64,000 nucleotides of DNA from Paraburkholderia sprentiae WSM5005 (GTDB lineage Bacteria > Pseudomonadota > Gammaproteobacteria > Burkholderiales > Burkholderiaceae), in assembly GCF_001865575.2 (NCBI RefSeq), contig NZ_CP017565.2:310001-374000 (forward strand), read 5' to 3'. The translations under genes and the position numbers were made by a program. Below are positions 8,540 to 17,690 of the stretch, piece by piece. The notes under the pieces are model-generated. The model did not search any database, had not been told where the DNA came from, and worked only from the letters and a program-made list of their open reading frames with translations. The stretch's first letter is position 1, and every line of letters begins with the position of its first letter.

Positions 8540-9295
8540 CTACTGGGTGGACCGTTTGCGTGCAACCCGGGCAGAGGACGGCTTTGCTGTTGACGGCCGG
8601 AAAAAGAGGCTCAAGCAAAGTTCTACGTGCCGCTCGATGAAGTCCTTATCGAACGGCGATACGCCGACATGATGCTCGATCTCTGGTGCCAGTCCAAAGA
8701 TTCGCGTCGCCGCGCCGATGAACAGAAAGTGCAGGTGTGCTGGGTCGCCGTCAACGAAGCGACCGGCGGCCTGGAGCTGTCGGATAAGATCAAGCGTGTA
8801 CTCGAGGTCCTGTGAGCGGATCCGGTTAAGCAGCCAGTGCAGACGATTTGACTGCCCGGCGACCTCGTACGAAAACAACCAGCCGAGCTCTGGTCTTGCG
8901 CCTGACATCCGTATGAAGTCGCCGTAAACGGCACGCAGGACGACTTCCGGATCGCTACCCTTTAACTGATCAACCGTTCGCACAAACTGATCATGCAACT
9001 CGCCGAGCGCGAGCTCCATTACCGCCTGCCAGACGGCTAGCTTCGTCTCATAGTGGTAGATGACGAGTCCGTGCGGCACCCCTGCGCGGTCCGCTATTGA
9101 GCGCGTCGTAGCGCCATCGAAGCCCTGCGTCGCGAACTCTCGAAGCGCTGCGTCGAGGATTTTGCGACGCGTTGCTACCGCGCGACCCTGGCGACGGCGG
9201 ACATTGACCATGTCGTCGTCTGCTGAGTCGACCTCAGCAGATGTCGAGGGTTCGGGGATGGTGCTTGTGACAGCCTGTTTCGTTGTTCTGCGCAT
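8540..9295 (-). CDS. TetR-family transcriptional regulator
   Basis: A 251-residue regulator. After a disordered first 35 residues comes the TetR DNA-binding domain: RRKILDAALREFATQGFDG, then TTRSIADRAGVPHGLVIYHY and the K-A-VWQAV start of helix 4. The rest is the ligand-binding and dimerisation domain with no family match I can name. It is transcribed away from the LLM/Rieske operon and converges with the SDR/esterase pair. It is a plausible repressor of both, released by a pathway intermediate. The inverted repeat at 6251-6272 is one candidate operator. Confidence 0.9.
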   Translation of the reverse strand: MRRTTKQAVTSTIPEPSTSAEVDSADDDMVNVRRRQGRAVATRRKILDAALREFATQGFDGATTRSIADRAGVPHGLVIYHYETKLAVWQAVMELALGELHDQFVRTVDQLKGSDPEVVLRAVYGDFIRMSGARPELGWLFSYEVAGQSNRLHWLLNRIRSQDLEYTLDLIRQLQAAGRFVDGDPAHLHFLFIGAATRIFGLAPEIEHHVGVSPFDKDFIERHVELCLSLFFRPSTAKPSSARVARKRSTQ

Positions 9296-9952
9296 GCTCT
9301 GATCCTATGGTACGAGCCTCCTTTGTTCGTGCGACTCGTTCTCGTATCCCCACCGGCCACTTCACTTCGTGCTGCGTGGCTGCGTCCTGGTGAACCGTTC
9401 TGGCTTGCTTCGTCGATGCTCGACATCCTTGCGCCAACCTGTCGCGTTGGTTCAGTTCGTGCAACTTCGTTGCTGAACTTCTGCAGCTGGACCAATGGTA
9501 TCCCTTAACCAGTTTGCGCTGACATACCGCTTTCTCAGCAAGGGCGCACGCGGGATCGATTCCGACGAACCTGGTCGACGGCCTATCCCAGCTAAACGGC
9601 CGCTCAATGCCTTTGCCATGGCTGACTGGCTAAGTCTCTCGCTGAGGGCGAGTTATCCGGCGACGCGTTGTCCATTGCCTGCCAGACGGGGGCTCCGCCC
9701 CAGCACGTGGCGAGGCATCGGACGACGATGGTGGAAGCTATTTCAACGGCATCTCAGAGCCGTGAGTATATCGCCCGCCCGCTCATGGGTATGGAAAGTA
9801 TCTAGTGCAAATGGACAATATAACTTGTAGCATCCGTTCTCAGTTGACATGAACTACTCGCGTCGACTGTGGGGGCGTACGCGAGCTCGGAGGGAGCTGC
9901 CGCTCGACGTGGTGAAGACCGCCGGCCTGTTTCGGCAAGATGGAGACATTGA
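9296..9952. promoter_or_regulatory. Long intergenic region upstream of the LLM/Rieske operon
   Basis: A 657-base region between the divergent TetR and LLM genes. No credible gene is visible. A TTGACA hexamer lies at 9844-9849, but I find no good -10 box 16-18 bases later, so I do not call a promoter position. The region must contain the promoters and probably the operators of both neighbours. TGGAGACA precedes the LLM start. Confidence 0.4.
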
Positions 9953-11065
9953 ATGATCAAACCTTGGCTTTTCGAATTTTTTCGCGCGCCGACCGAAAAG
10001 GGCGTATTAATCCAGAGTCCGCGCGCTGGAGTGACGCCTGCGGACGTAGCGGACGAATTTGCGAGTTTCTGGGCGATGTGGACCCGCGCCGAAGGCTATG
10101 GCTTCGAAGGCATCTTCTTTAGCGAGCACCATTTTGGTCCTGGCTATAGCCCCTCGCCCAATCTGTTGATCGCCGCACTGGCGCCAGTCACAAGCAAGCT
10201 CAGGCTCGGCGTCATGGGCATGGTGCTGCCGTACTATCAGCCTTGGCGGGTCATCGAGGAGATCGGTATGCTCGATCACCTGACAAGAGGCCGGCTGGAG
10301 GTTGGAACCGCTGCGGGTATTCCGCCCGAAATGGCGAAAGTGGGTCTCGGTGTTGTCGAGGCGAATGAGCGAAACCTCGAAGCGCTCGAAATCCTGGACT
10401 GGGCACTCGCCCATCCCGGCGAACCCGTCACCCATCACGGCAAGTATTGGGACTTTGAGAATCTGACTCTGGTGCCCATGCCATCGCAGCGTCCGTCCCC
10501 GAATCGCTGGACGACGGTGGTGAGCGAGGCGTCAGCGCGCCGTGCGGCATGGCGTGGCACGCGCATTTGCACGGGCTTCTCGTCCGTGGAACAAGTGCAG
10601 AAGGTATTCGGCGGCTATCGTGAGGAAGCCGGGAAAGCGGGCCTCGCAGTGTCTGAAGATTTGTTAGGTCTGCGACGAATCATCATGGTCGACCGTGATG
10701 GTGATAAGGCCCGTGATCTGGCGGCGCAGGTGGAGGAGCAGGTGCGCAACATGTTCCTCAAGCATGACGACAAGGTGAATCACGGCCCGGTGCCAGATGC
10801 GCCGCAAAAGTCGCATGGTGGGATTCCGCTTTCGAGTGACGAATTTATCGCTGGCTCTCCGGTCGAGGTTGCGGACCTCATCGCTGCGCAGTGCGAGGCT
10901 ACCGGTGCGGGCCATCTGCTTGCCATGCTCGACAACCATGGCGGTCCTGCAGAGAACCGCGTCGCGTTCGACCTTTTTGGTCAGGAAGTGGTGCCGCTGC
11001 TGCGCCAGGCGAATGTTGGCGGTGAAGGGCGCCATGCACTGGAGGCTACGAACGAGCAAGTGTAA
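9953..11065 (+). CDS. LLM-class (luciferase-like) flavin-dependent monooxygenase
   Basis: A 370-residue protein of the bacterial luciferase superfamily. Visible family segments are FGPGYSPSPNLLIAALA, LRLGVMGMVLPYYQPWRVIE and LDHLTRGRLEVGTAAGIPPE near the N-terminal half, where FMN binds, and VSEASARRAAWRGT in the middle. These enzymes oxygenate a substrate with O2 and reduced FMN delivered by a separate reductase, here possibly the proteins at 1652-2197 or 3922-4572. It is the first gene of an operon with the Rieske oxygenase (40-bp gap). The start at 9953 has a fair ribosome site. Confidence 0.9.
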   Translation: MIKPWLFEFFRAPTEKGVLIQSPRAGVTPADVADEFASFWAMWTRAEGYGFEGIFFSEHHFGPGYSPSPNLLIAALAPVTSKLRLGVMGMVLPYYQPWRVIEEIGMLDHLTRGRLEVGTAAGIPPEMAKVGLGVVEANERNLEALEILDWALAHPGEPVTHHGKYWDFENLTLVPMPSQRPSPNRWTTVVSEASARRAAWRGTRICTGFSSVEQVQKVFGGYREEAGKAGLAVSEDLLGLRRIIMVDRDGDKARDLAAQVEEQVRNMFLKHDDKVNHGPVPDAPQKSHGGIPLSSDEFIAGSPVEVADLIAAQCEATGAGHLLAMLDNHGGPAENRVAFDLFGQEVVPLLRQANVGGEGRHALEATNEQV

Positions 11066-11105
11066 GTCGTTCGTTTGAATCAGAGGGAAAAAGAGGAGAC
11101 ACAAG

Positions 11106-12365
11106 ATGGGCGACGAACGCGCAGTGGAGATTGATACTGGCACCGGCTACGGCATTAAGCAGCCCGCCTACCGGCGGGAGTTGGTTGAGGTGGAGCAGGG
11201 GACTCCGATGGGTGAGCTCATGCGGCGATACTGGCAGCCGTTTGCCCTTTCCGAGGATCTCACCGACAAGCCTCGCAGGGTGCGCTTGCTCGGGGAGAAT
11301 TTGATCGCGTTTCGCGACAAGCAGGGGCGCGCAGGATTGGTCCATGAGCGTTGCGCCCACCGCGGCACCAGCCTCTATTTCGGTCGGGTTGAGGAAGACG
11401 GTATCCGCTGCTGCTATCACGGGTGGAAGTTCGACGTTCGGGGGCGCTGCCTTAACCAACCGGCTGAAGTCGATGGTGGACGCCATCGCGCCAAGGTCTG
11501 TCAGCCATGGTATCCCGTCGAGGAGCGCTATGGCCTCGCCTATGCTTATATGGGTCCGCCCGAGAAAAAACCTGTGTTGCCACGGTGGGAGCATCTGGAG
11601 AACCTGGCGGACGATGAGTACGTCGAGGTCCGTTGGAAGCCGGGTTATGGGCCGCTGAACGATCAACCGTACAACCCGCTCAACTTCAATTTCCTCCAGG
11701 CGTATGAGAACACGCTGGACGCGGCACATCTTCCATGGTTGCACTTTCACCACTCGGGCGATCAATTTACGGGTGCCCCGTTGATGCGCGTCGATGGCGA
11801 TGACGCTGAGCTGCCGCCCTATGCGCACGTCAAGAATCTCGCCGGACAGATTGTTTCCGGGCGTTCCGTGTTGGGCGTCAAGCAGGGTGTTCCCATGCCG
11901 GTTCCGGGGCAGGGACTCTTCCTTGCTTCCAACGAGGCAATTGTCCCCAATATTGCGGTAGTGGCAACGCTGATCGATCTCCTCTACTTCGTGCCAGTTG
12001 ACAACACACACTACTTCAATTTTTTGCTGTTCCGCTCAAAGAAGGGCCAAAAGCGCGGCGAGTTCGACCTGGTGCACATGGGCAAGACGTGGTGGGAGCT
12101 GACGGAAGAGGAGCGTCAGAGCATGCCAGGCGACTATGAAGCTCAGTCGAGCATCGGTACGCTCCCAGCGCACAACCGCGAGCATCTGGCTCAGAGCGAT
12201 GTGCCACTTGCTCTTCTGCGCCGGCGACTGGCAGAAGCGGTCAAGGACGTGCAGGAAGGACGTGACCCGCCCGGGGTGCAATTTGGCGCCGACGCGCCAC
12301 CACTGCGGATTGGCGCTCACGGGATGATTCCCTACACGCCGGCTACTGAAGGGACTACGTTCTAA
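11106..12365 (+). CDS. Rieske-type aromatic ring-hydroxylating oxygenase, alpha subunit
   Basis: A 419-residue oxygenase component. The Rieske cluster ligands are C83-x-H85 (CAHRGTS) and C102-x2-H105 (CCYHGW). The mononuclear iron region is ENTLDAAHLPWLHFHH, containing the two histidines after an Asp, as in the phthalate/vanillate/toluenesulfonate class that uses a one-chain reductase. That fits the reductase at 4607-5572. No separate large-operon beta subunit is adjacent, also typical of this class. It would dihydroxylate a ring or O/N-demethylate a substituent. AGAGGAGA precedes the ATG. Confidence 0.93.
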   Translation: MGDERAVEIDTGTGYGIKQPAYRRELVEVEQGTPMGELMRRYWQPFALSEDLTDKPRRVRLLGENLIAFRDKQGRAGLVHERCAHRGTSLYFGRVEEDGIRCCYHGWKFDVRGRCLNQPAEVDGGRHRAKVCQPWYPVEERYGLAYAYMGPPEKKPVLPRWEHLENLADDEYVEVRWKPGYGPLNDQPYNPLNFNFLQAYENTLDAAHLPWLHFHHSGDQFTGAPLMRVDGDDAELPPYAHVKNLAGQIVSGRSVLGVKQGVPMPVPGQGLFLASNEAIVPNIAVVATLIDLLYFVPVDNTHYFNFLLFRSKKGQKRGEFDLVHMGKTWWELTEEERQSMPGDYEAQSSIGTLPAHNREHLAQSDVPLALLRRRLAEAVKDVQEGRDPPGVQFGADAPPLRIGAHGMIPYTPATEGTTF

Positions 12366-12386
12366 CGAACTCATAAAGGGCCATAC

Positions 12387-13205
12387 ATGAAGCTCATCTG
12401 TTATGAGGACGGCGATGCTCTCGCGATCGGCTACGTTGATGGGGCCGAGGTGGTGCGCCTTGCCGACAGGGACACGTTCTGGCGCACTCCGTGGGCGAGT
12501 TTTTCTGCTGGCGGCGGAGAGCGACTGCCTCGCGAGGGGCTTCGCTTGCGCTCCCCGCTGCGTTCGGACGCGAAGGTGGTTTGCATCGGCCTGAATTACC
12601 GTAGCCACGCAATCGAGACTGGCAGCCCGATTCCGGAGCGGCCGGTCGTATTCTCACGCTGGGCCGAGACTGTCATATGCGACGGCGATGAATCGCCGAC
12701 GATGGACACGGCGTACGACTGGGAAGCCGAACTCGGGGTGGTGATCGGGGATACGCTGTTGGGTGCCACACCGGAAGCCGCGCGTCGAGCCATTCTTGGC
12801 TACTGCACGTTCAACGACCTCAGTGCCAGGACGCTGCAACTGGAAACATCCCAATGGACGCTGGGCAAGAACACCGATCGCAGCGGCCCCATGGGGCCGA
12901 TAGTCACGGCCGACGAAGCGGGCGATCCGGCGGATGGCTGGCGCGTCACAACCGATGTCAATGGTGAGCGGGTTCAGGATGGCATCACCTCGGACCTGAT
13001 CTTTGACGTGCCTACGTTGCTGGCGTATGTCTCGCGTTCGATGACGCTGAGCGCCGGTGATCTGATGATCACCGGCACGCCTTCGGGTGTGGGCATCGGC
13101 ATGAAGCCGCCGCGCTATCTCAAACCAGGGGACGTGGTGCGCGTGGAAGTAGAAGGTCTGGGCGCCGTGATCACGCCGATTGTGGAACGGCCGCAGGCAA
13201 GGTGA
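12387..13205 (+). CDS. Fumarylacetoacetate hydrolase (FAH) family protein
   Basis: A 272-residue member of the FAH superfamily. The metal and active-site segments are DWEAELGVVIG, FNDLSARTLQ, LGKNTDRSGPMGP and the C-terminal ITGTPSGVGIG, all in the expected order. Members cleave C-C bonds of acylpyruvates, decarboxylate or isomerise meta-cleavage products, or hydrate 2-oxoalkenoates. Being 22 bp behind the Rieske oxygenase, it probably works on a ring-cleaved product. A second, more distant member is encoded at 14669-15481, so consecutive hydrolysis or hydration steps are likely. Confidence 0.92.
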   Translation: MKLICYEDGDALAIGYVDGAEVVRLADRDTFWRTPWASFSAGGGERLPREGLRLRSPLRSDAKVVCIGLNYRSHAIETGSPIPERPVVFSRWAETVICDGDESPTMDTAYDWEAELGVVIGDTLLGATPEAARRAILGYCTFNDLSARTLQLETSQWTLGKNTDRSGPMGPIVTADEAGDPADGWRVTTDVNGERVQDGITSDLIFDVPTLLAYVSRSMTLSAGDLMITGTPSGVGIGMKPPRYLKPGDVVRVEVEGLGAVITPIVERPQAR

Positions 13206-13222
13206 CCAACGGGAGCGCACAG

Positions 13223-14545
13223 ATGAGCACGGCTGATTTTTCACAATACGTCGACCCCGCGAAGGTGCCGCGGCTATCAAAAAGCGACGCCAGAATGAGC
13301 CTGACCGATTACCCGCCTTTCCTTGATCGGCTGCTTGGGGTCTGGGGACCATTGTCCACCCAGGAGTTTCATGGGCTGACCACTGACGGACATCGAATAG
13401 AGGGCCTCTTTTCCACTGAGCCCGATGGCGCACCGGTGGAAGCTGCCGCCAAGGCGGCAGCTCACTGGCTGGCAGCGCTCGATTCCAGCATCCGAGACAA
13501 GGTGTCATTTTCCCTCGATTCGGATCTGTGGCGGCATTGGCAGAACACACCGCTCATCCTGCGCGATTCGCAGGTCGAGTTGTTGGAGCTGCCGATGCCG
13601 CAGCGGGAGCTCGCACTGGAAATCGTGCAGGCCTCGTTGTCGTCGAGCGGCCATCAGCGCGTGCGCGATGTCATGTCTAACAATCTGTTCCTCGGCCGAC
13701 TGATCGATTTGACAGAGCTCCTCAACGAGTGGTCGTTCACGATGTCGATCTTTGGCACGCCGTCGGTAGAGCAGCCGTGGGGATGGCAGCTGTTCGGACA
13801 TCATCTGGCGCTGAACTGCATCTTCGTGGGTCGAAGGATGGTGCTTTCACCGGTGTTCATTGGACTTGAACCCGACCACGGGCATGGCGAGGAAAGCCGG
13901 AGGCTGTTCAGACCGCATGAGGAGCGCGCACTGCGCCTGATGCGCTCGCTAGGTGACGCCGAACGGTCGCGTGCGGCGCTGTACGGCTCCATGCTTACTT
14001 CAGAGCAGCAGCCCGGACGTTACCACCCTGACGATGGCCGGCAAGTCGGTGGTGCGTTCCAGGACAACCGGATCGTTCCGCATGAAGGGGTGCCTGTAGG
14101 TAGTCTGGGCCTGAGAGCCCGACGCAACCTACTATCGCTGGCGGAGCTGTTTGTCGAAAATCTCCCCGGCGGACCAGCAGAGGCGCGAATGCGCGAGATT
14201 GAACGCTATCTCGAACAGACACACTTCGCATGGATTGGCCCGGTCGATGAGGTTAGCCCGTTTTACTTCCGCATCCATAGCCCCGTTGTGTTGTTCGAAT
14301 TTGATCACCACAGCGGCATCTTTCTGGCCAACGAAGAGCCGGCGCGGTTCCATGTTCACACCATCGTGCGCTCGCCGAACGGCGGTGACTATGGTAAAGA
14401 CCTGCTGCAGCAACATTACTCGTCCAGCGCCCACGATCGCGCTGTGCCCGGGCGTCAAGCAGGCCATGATCACGCACACGACGACCACCGGAGGCACGGT
14501 GCTCACAGCCACGACGGAGGAAAGACTTTTCACCGACATGATTAG
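13223..14545 (+). CDS. DUF3500-family protein with His-rich C-terminus
   Basis: A 440-residue protein. The start chosen is the ATG at 13223 (CGGGAG upstream); a GTG at 13202 overlaps the preceding stop. Segments such as PWGWQLFGHHLALN, VFIGLEPDHGHGEE and FEFDHHSGIFLANEEPARFH match what I know of the DUF3500 family, whose function is unknown. Many conserved His, Glu and Asp residues suggest metal binding. The tail carries about a dozen histidines in the last 35 residues. There is no signal peptide. Its position between two FAH-family genes in an oxygenase operon argues for a catabolic enzyme role, perhaps an unrecognised metal-dependent oxygenase or hydrolase. Confidence 0.8.
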   Translation: MSTADFSQYVDPAKVPRLSKSDARMSLTDYPPFLDRLLGVWGPLSTQEFHGLTTDGHRIEGLFSTEPDGAPVEAAAKAAAHWLAALDSSIRDKVSFSLDSDLWRHWQNTPLILRDSQVELLELPMPQRELALEIVQASLSSSGHQRVRDVMSNNLFLGRLIDLTELLNEWSFTMSIFGTPSVEQPWGWQLFGHHLALNCIFVGRRMVLSPVFIGLEPDHGHGEESRRLFRPHEERALRLMRSLGDAERSRAALYGSMLTSEQQPGRYHPDDGRQVGGAFQDNRIVPHEGVPVGSLGLRARRNLLSLAELFVENLPGGPAEARMREIERYLEQTHFAWIGPVDEVSPFYFRIHSPVVLFEFDHHSGIFLANEEPARFHVHTIVRSPNGGDYGKDLLQQHYSSSAHDRAVPGRQAGHDHAHDDHRRHGAHSHDGGKTFHRHD

Positions 14546-14668
14546 GTGGTGGCCTGAAGACCAGGGGTGAACGCGATATTCGGGACTAAGTGAAGCGGAA
14601 CTCACTATGACGGAGATGTTCGTGGATGATGCACTCCCCAACAACGGAAACGGAACAGAGGAATGCTA

Positions 14669-15481
14669 ATGAGTACGACGTTCGACAAACTTGTGTCGCA
14701 CATTGATCAGCCCGGTATCGACAGTGATCCCGAGCAAGACATTATCAAACTGAAGCCTGATATTACCCATGAGGAGGCGCTGGCTGTGCAGCTGGCTGTA
14801 AAGCGCCGTCGTGTGGCAGCGGGTGATCGCATCATCGGTCATCAGGCGTCGTTCACGTCTGCTGGCATTCGAAAGATGTTCCCGGATGCTCCTCGTCCGA
14901 TGATCGGCACGTTGCTTTCGTCGCTCGCTCGCGCGGACGGCGACGAAGTCGCACTCGACTGCGACGCTGCTTTTATCGAAAGCGAATTGGCGGTGGTGCT
15001 GGCGAGCGACCTGGAGGGCCCTGAGCTTACGCACACTGAAGTGCTGCGAGCGATCGATGGCTTTCTTCCTGCGATTGAGGTGGCACCGCTGCGTCCCGGC
15101 GTGCTTGAGCAGCGCTACAGCTTCGCCCACATGATTGCCGTGCAGAAGGCCGCTGGAGGCTACATTGTCTTCGGTTCCCGGATTACATCCGCGCGCGGAA
15201 TCGACGCGCGACTGGAGGCCTGTCTGGTGAGCATTGACGGCGAGGCCCGTGCCGCGGCCGCTGGCTTTGAGGCCATGGGCAGCCCGCTTCAAGTGATCTC
15301 GGCGATGGCCGCCGGCCTGCACAAGATTGGCGAGAAGTTGCACGCCGGTCAGATTCTCATGACCGGCAGCCTGGCGCCGCCTCAGCGCATCACACCACAG
15401 AACCGCTTCGCACAACTCGACTTCGCTACGTTGGGCAGCGTAAGCGTGCGCCTGCGCGAACCAGTAGCCGGCGACGACTGA
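14669..15481 (+). CDS. 2-keto-4-pentenoate hydratase/decarboxylase-like (FAH superfamily)
   Basis: A 270-residue protein similar to 2-hydroxypenta-2,4-dienoate hydratase (MhpD) and 4-oxalocrotonate decarboxylase. Visible segments are RRVAAGDRIIGHQASFTS, FIESELAVVLASDLEGPELT, FLPAIEVAPLR and LMTGSLAPPQRI. The E-x-E metal site is present. AGAGGA lies six bases before the ATG at 14669; an ATG two codons earlier is also possible. It should hydrate or decarboxylate a 2-oxo-dienoate formed after ring cleavage. It is followed 13 bp later by a cupin gene. Confidence 0.88.
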   Translation: MSTTFDKLVSHIDQPGIDSDPEQDIIKLKPDITHEEALAVQLAVKRRRVAAGDRIIGHQASFTSAGIRKMFPDAPRPMIGTLLSSLARADGDEVALDCDAAFIESELAVVLASDLEGPELTHTEVLRAIDGFLPAIEVAPLRPGVLEQRYSFAHMIAVQKAAGGYIVFGSRITSARGIDARLEACLVSIDGEARAAAAGFEAMGSPLQVISAMAAGLHKIGEKLHAGQILMTGSLAPPQRITPQNRFAQLDFATLGSVSVRLREPVAGDD

Positions 15482-15494
15482 ACGGGAATCTACA

Positions 15495-16241
15495 ATGCGC
15501 TACGTAAGACCCTTTCTGATCGATGGGCTGTCGGCTGGCCCTGCGAGCGAATGGCTTCTCGGCCCGGAAGACGGCGTCGGTTGCACTGTGCGGCTGCACC
15601 GAGGCGGGGTGTCGAGGGCAGTGTATTCCCGCGACGATGTCGAGCAGTTCGCCCTTCTGCTTGCCGGTTCTGCATTTCTGCATGCTCACGGCGAATCTCA
15701 AAATTTGAGCATCGGCGAACTTGCCTTCATCCCGGCGGGTATCTCGGGCTCGGTCAGCGGAGACGGAGGGGCAGTTTGGGCAGAGATCGAAACTGTGGTG
15801 CCGTCTGGCTTCTCCCGCGCCGCGATGCCGGCGTCCTCCGCACGAGTGATCCCCATTGATCAGTCCCGCTTCGAAGGCGGGGGCTTCGCCTACCAGAGCC
15901 TCATCGACCGTAAACAGGGCGCGCAGACAATGCGGATGAATGTGCTGCAGGTGCAACCCGGAGCGGGTAGCCCCGACTTTCATATCCATGCGTTTACGCA
16001 GATCTACCTGATTCAGGAAGGTGAAATGACATTGGACATCGGCAAGCAACGTGTTGCCGCCCCAGTCAACTCCCTCGTCTTCCTGCCGGCCGGCGTCGTC
16101 CACCGAAACTTCAACGCTGGCAACACTATCGAGCGCCACGTCAGCCTTCTCGTGCCCGAGCCCGACGACGGTCAGATCTTCGACTTCGCTGTCACCATCC
16201 ATGATCGCGAAGCTGAGTTACTTCAGCAACTACCCAACTAA
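15495..16241 (+). CDS. Bicupin protein
   Basis: A 248-residue protein with two cupin modules. The C-terminal one is clear: PDFHIHAFTQIYLIQEGEMT gives a HxH-Q-E set, and AGVVHRNFNAG gives the last His. The N-terminal module has lost most ligand positions (FLHAHGESQNL, FIPAGISGSV). The layout recalls gentisate dioxygenase-like or quercetinase-like bicupins, but the chain is short. It could be a ring-cleaving dioxygenase, an isomerase or a sensor-like protein. As no classical ring-cleavage dioxygenase is seen in this operon, it is the best candidate for that step, by inference. Confidence 0.75.
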   Translation: MRYVRPFLIDGLSAGPASEWLLGPEDGVGCTVRLHRGGVSRAVYSRDDVEQFALLLAGSAFLHAHGESQNLSIGELAFIPAGISGSVSGDGGAVWAEIETVVPSGFSRAAMPASSARVIPIDQSRFEGGGFAYQSLIDRKQGAQTMRMNVLQVQPGAGSPDFHIHAFTQIYLIQEGEMTLDIGKQRVAAPVNSLVFLPAGVVHRNFNAGNTIERHVSLLVPEPDDGQIFDFAVTIHDREAELLQQLPN

Positions 16242-16452
16242 TCGCTCTTGCATATGGATGCGGCACATGCAGGAACCTTCACAGTTACCGATAAGGCAAC
16301 CGGGGATCGGCTGGGTAGCGTGGGTCGATGGCAGCCGGTCAGTGTGCCTCTCAGTCTGCAACGCGTCATACATACCGTAGTGCAATACCGCAGCAACGGG
16401 GTGGCCGATCATGGCACCCCATCCAACCACTAACAGAGACTAAGGCTTAGAA
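16242..16452. other. Short gap, no recognisable gene
   Basis: About 210 bases between the cupin and the GlcG-like gene. Small open frames on both strands have no supporting signature. A weak purine-rich site precedes the next ATG. Confidence 0.4.
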
Positions 16453-16887
16453 ATGGATACACTTTCCCTGGACGTTGCCAACCGGATCGTTGTCGAGGCG
16501 CTCGCTAGTGCACGGCGCAACGGCTTTCGGCCGATGGCGCTCGTCGTGCTCGACGAGGCGGGACTCATCAAGTTGACGAGTCGCGAGGACGGCGCTACTG
16601 CTTTGCGGATCAACATTGCGCATGGAAAAGCTGCTGCGGCCTTTGGGCTGGGCGTCTCGTCGCGAACATTGCTGGAGCGCGCAAAAGACAATCCAGTGTT
16701 CTTCGGCGCGATCGGCACAGCGAGCGAAGGAAAGTTCGTGCCGCAGACGGGGGCGATTCTGATCACGTCCAGAAGCGGGGCTGTGCTCGGTGCAATTGGT
16801 GCGAGTGGAGGCACCGGTGACGAAGACGAGCAGATCTGCATCGAGGGCGTTCGCGCCGCGGCGCTTTACATTGCTGAGGAGCCTTGA
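16453..16887 (+). CDS. GlcG/HbpS-like heme-binding-family protein
   Basis: A 144-residue protein of the GlcG/HbpS family (PF03928 type). It has the N-terminal helix with VVEALASARRNG, then PMALVVLDEAGLIKLTSRED, and the glycine-rich VLGAIGASGGTGDEDEQIC. Members form small globular oligomers. Some bind heme, others (PduO-C, GlcG) occur with catabolic operons without a defined reaction. No signal peptide is seen, so it is cytoplasmic. Its place at the end of the oxygenase operon suggests an accessory role. The stop overlaps the start of a broken LysR-like frame. Confidence 0.85.
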   Translation: MDTLSLDVANRIVVEALASARRNGFRPMALVVLDEAGLIKLTSREDGATALRINIAHGKAAAAFGLGVSSRTLLERAKDNPVFFGAIGTASEGKFVPQTGAILITSRSGAVLGAIGASGGTGDEDEQICIEGVRAAALYIAEEP

Positions 16888-17132
16888 CTTCTCAGATGAG
16901 ATACCACTGCGGATATATCGTACCGGCCAGTCTGGCCGCCTATTTGGGCGCAAACGTCCTTCTGGACCTGAATCTTTTGGTGGCCCTTGATGTGCTGCTT
17001 GTTGAGCGAAAGATCGCGCGCGCCGCGGAAGGGCTCAGTTTAAGTCAATCGGCATTTAGTGGCCGGTTGGCTAAGGCCATGCGCTACTTTCGCAATTGGG
17101 ATATGACAGCGGGAGGTCCCGCGGACCCGTAA
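16884..17132 (+). pseudogene. LysR-family regulator, N-terminal fragment
   Basis: The codons LNLLVALDVLLVERKIARAA followed by LSLSQSAFSGRLAKAMRYF are the helix-turn-helix region of a LysR/NodD-type regulator. The frame stops at 17132, and the effector-binding domain is not recognisable in any frame before the Dabb gene at 17385. It is a dead regulator whose first codons overlap the previous gene by four bases. It may once have controlled this operon. Confidence 0.7.
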
Positions 17133-17384
17133 GGGCACCGCAAGGTGATCATTCCGGCGATGCTCTTGTCCGAGGGCGCATATACCCCGGTCAGCATGCT
17201 TCGCGCTCGTGAGCCGCAACACCGCGAACACTACCAGATCGAGTTCGATACCCGGGTTCGCGATGACAGTTGCATTTGCCATTCGGCAAACCCGTGGGCG
17301 AACATCGTATCCAGCCCGATTGGCCGCGTCCGTAATATATATCGTTCGCGCCGAAACCCAAGGCGCACAACTCAAGGTGAAATA

Positions 17385-17690
17385 GTGATAAAGCACATCG
17401 TGATGTGGAACGTTCGTGGCGAATCGCCTGCGAAAAAAGCCGAAGCGGCGAATCTTGTCAAGAGCGCGTTCGAAGATTTGAACGGGAAAATCTCCGGGAT
17501 GCGCAAGCTCGAGATCGGAATCGACATCAGCCGTATCGACTACGCTTGCGACGTCGTACTTTATTCGGAGTTCGACAGTCGGGAAGCACTACAGGCTTAT
17601 GCGACTCATCCTGAGCATCTGCGTGTACGGGACGAAGTTGCGGGTGTGCGCACCGACCGGTACCAGGTGGATTACGCGACAAGCGAGTGA
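17385..17690 (+). CDS. Dabb (stress-responsive alpha/beta barrel) domain protein
   Basis: A 101-residue dimeric ferredoxin-like-fold protein. The start is taken as the GTG at 17385, after AAGGTGA, because IKHIVMWNVRG is the usual N-terminal strand; the frame is open further upstream but without similarity. Further family features are LEIGIDISRIDYACDVVLYSEF and ALQAYATHPEHLRV. Dabb proteins include olivetolic acid cyclase and small stress proteins of unknown activity. In a catabolic operon such proteins may help cyclise, isomerise or bind intermediates. It is the last gene of the plus-strand run. Confidence 0.85.
   Translation: MIKHIVMWNVRGESPAKKAEAANLVKSAFEDLNGKISGMRKLEIGIDISRIDYACDVVLYSEFDSREALQAYATHPEHLRVRDEVAGVRTDRYQVDYATSE

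Noticed and set aside
9844..9849. Sigma-70 promoter with TTGACA upstream of the LLM gene
   Set aside because: No acceptable -10 hexamer lies 15-19 bp downstream, so the match to the -35 consensus alone is not enough.
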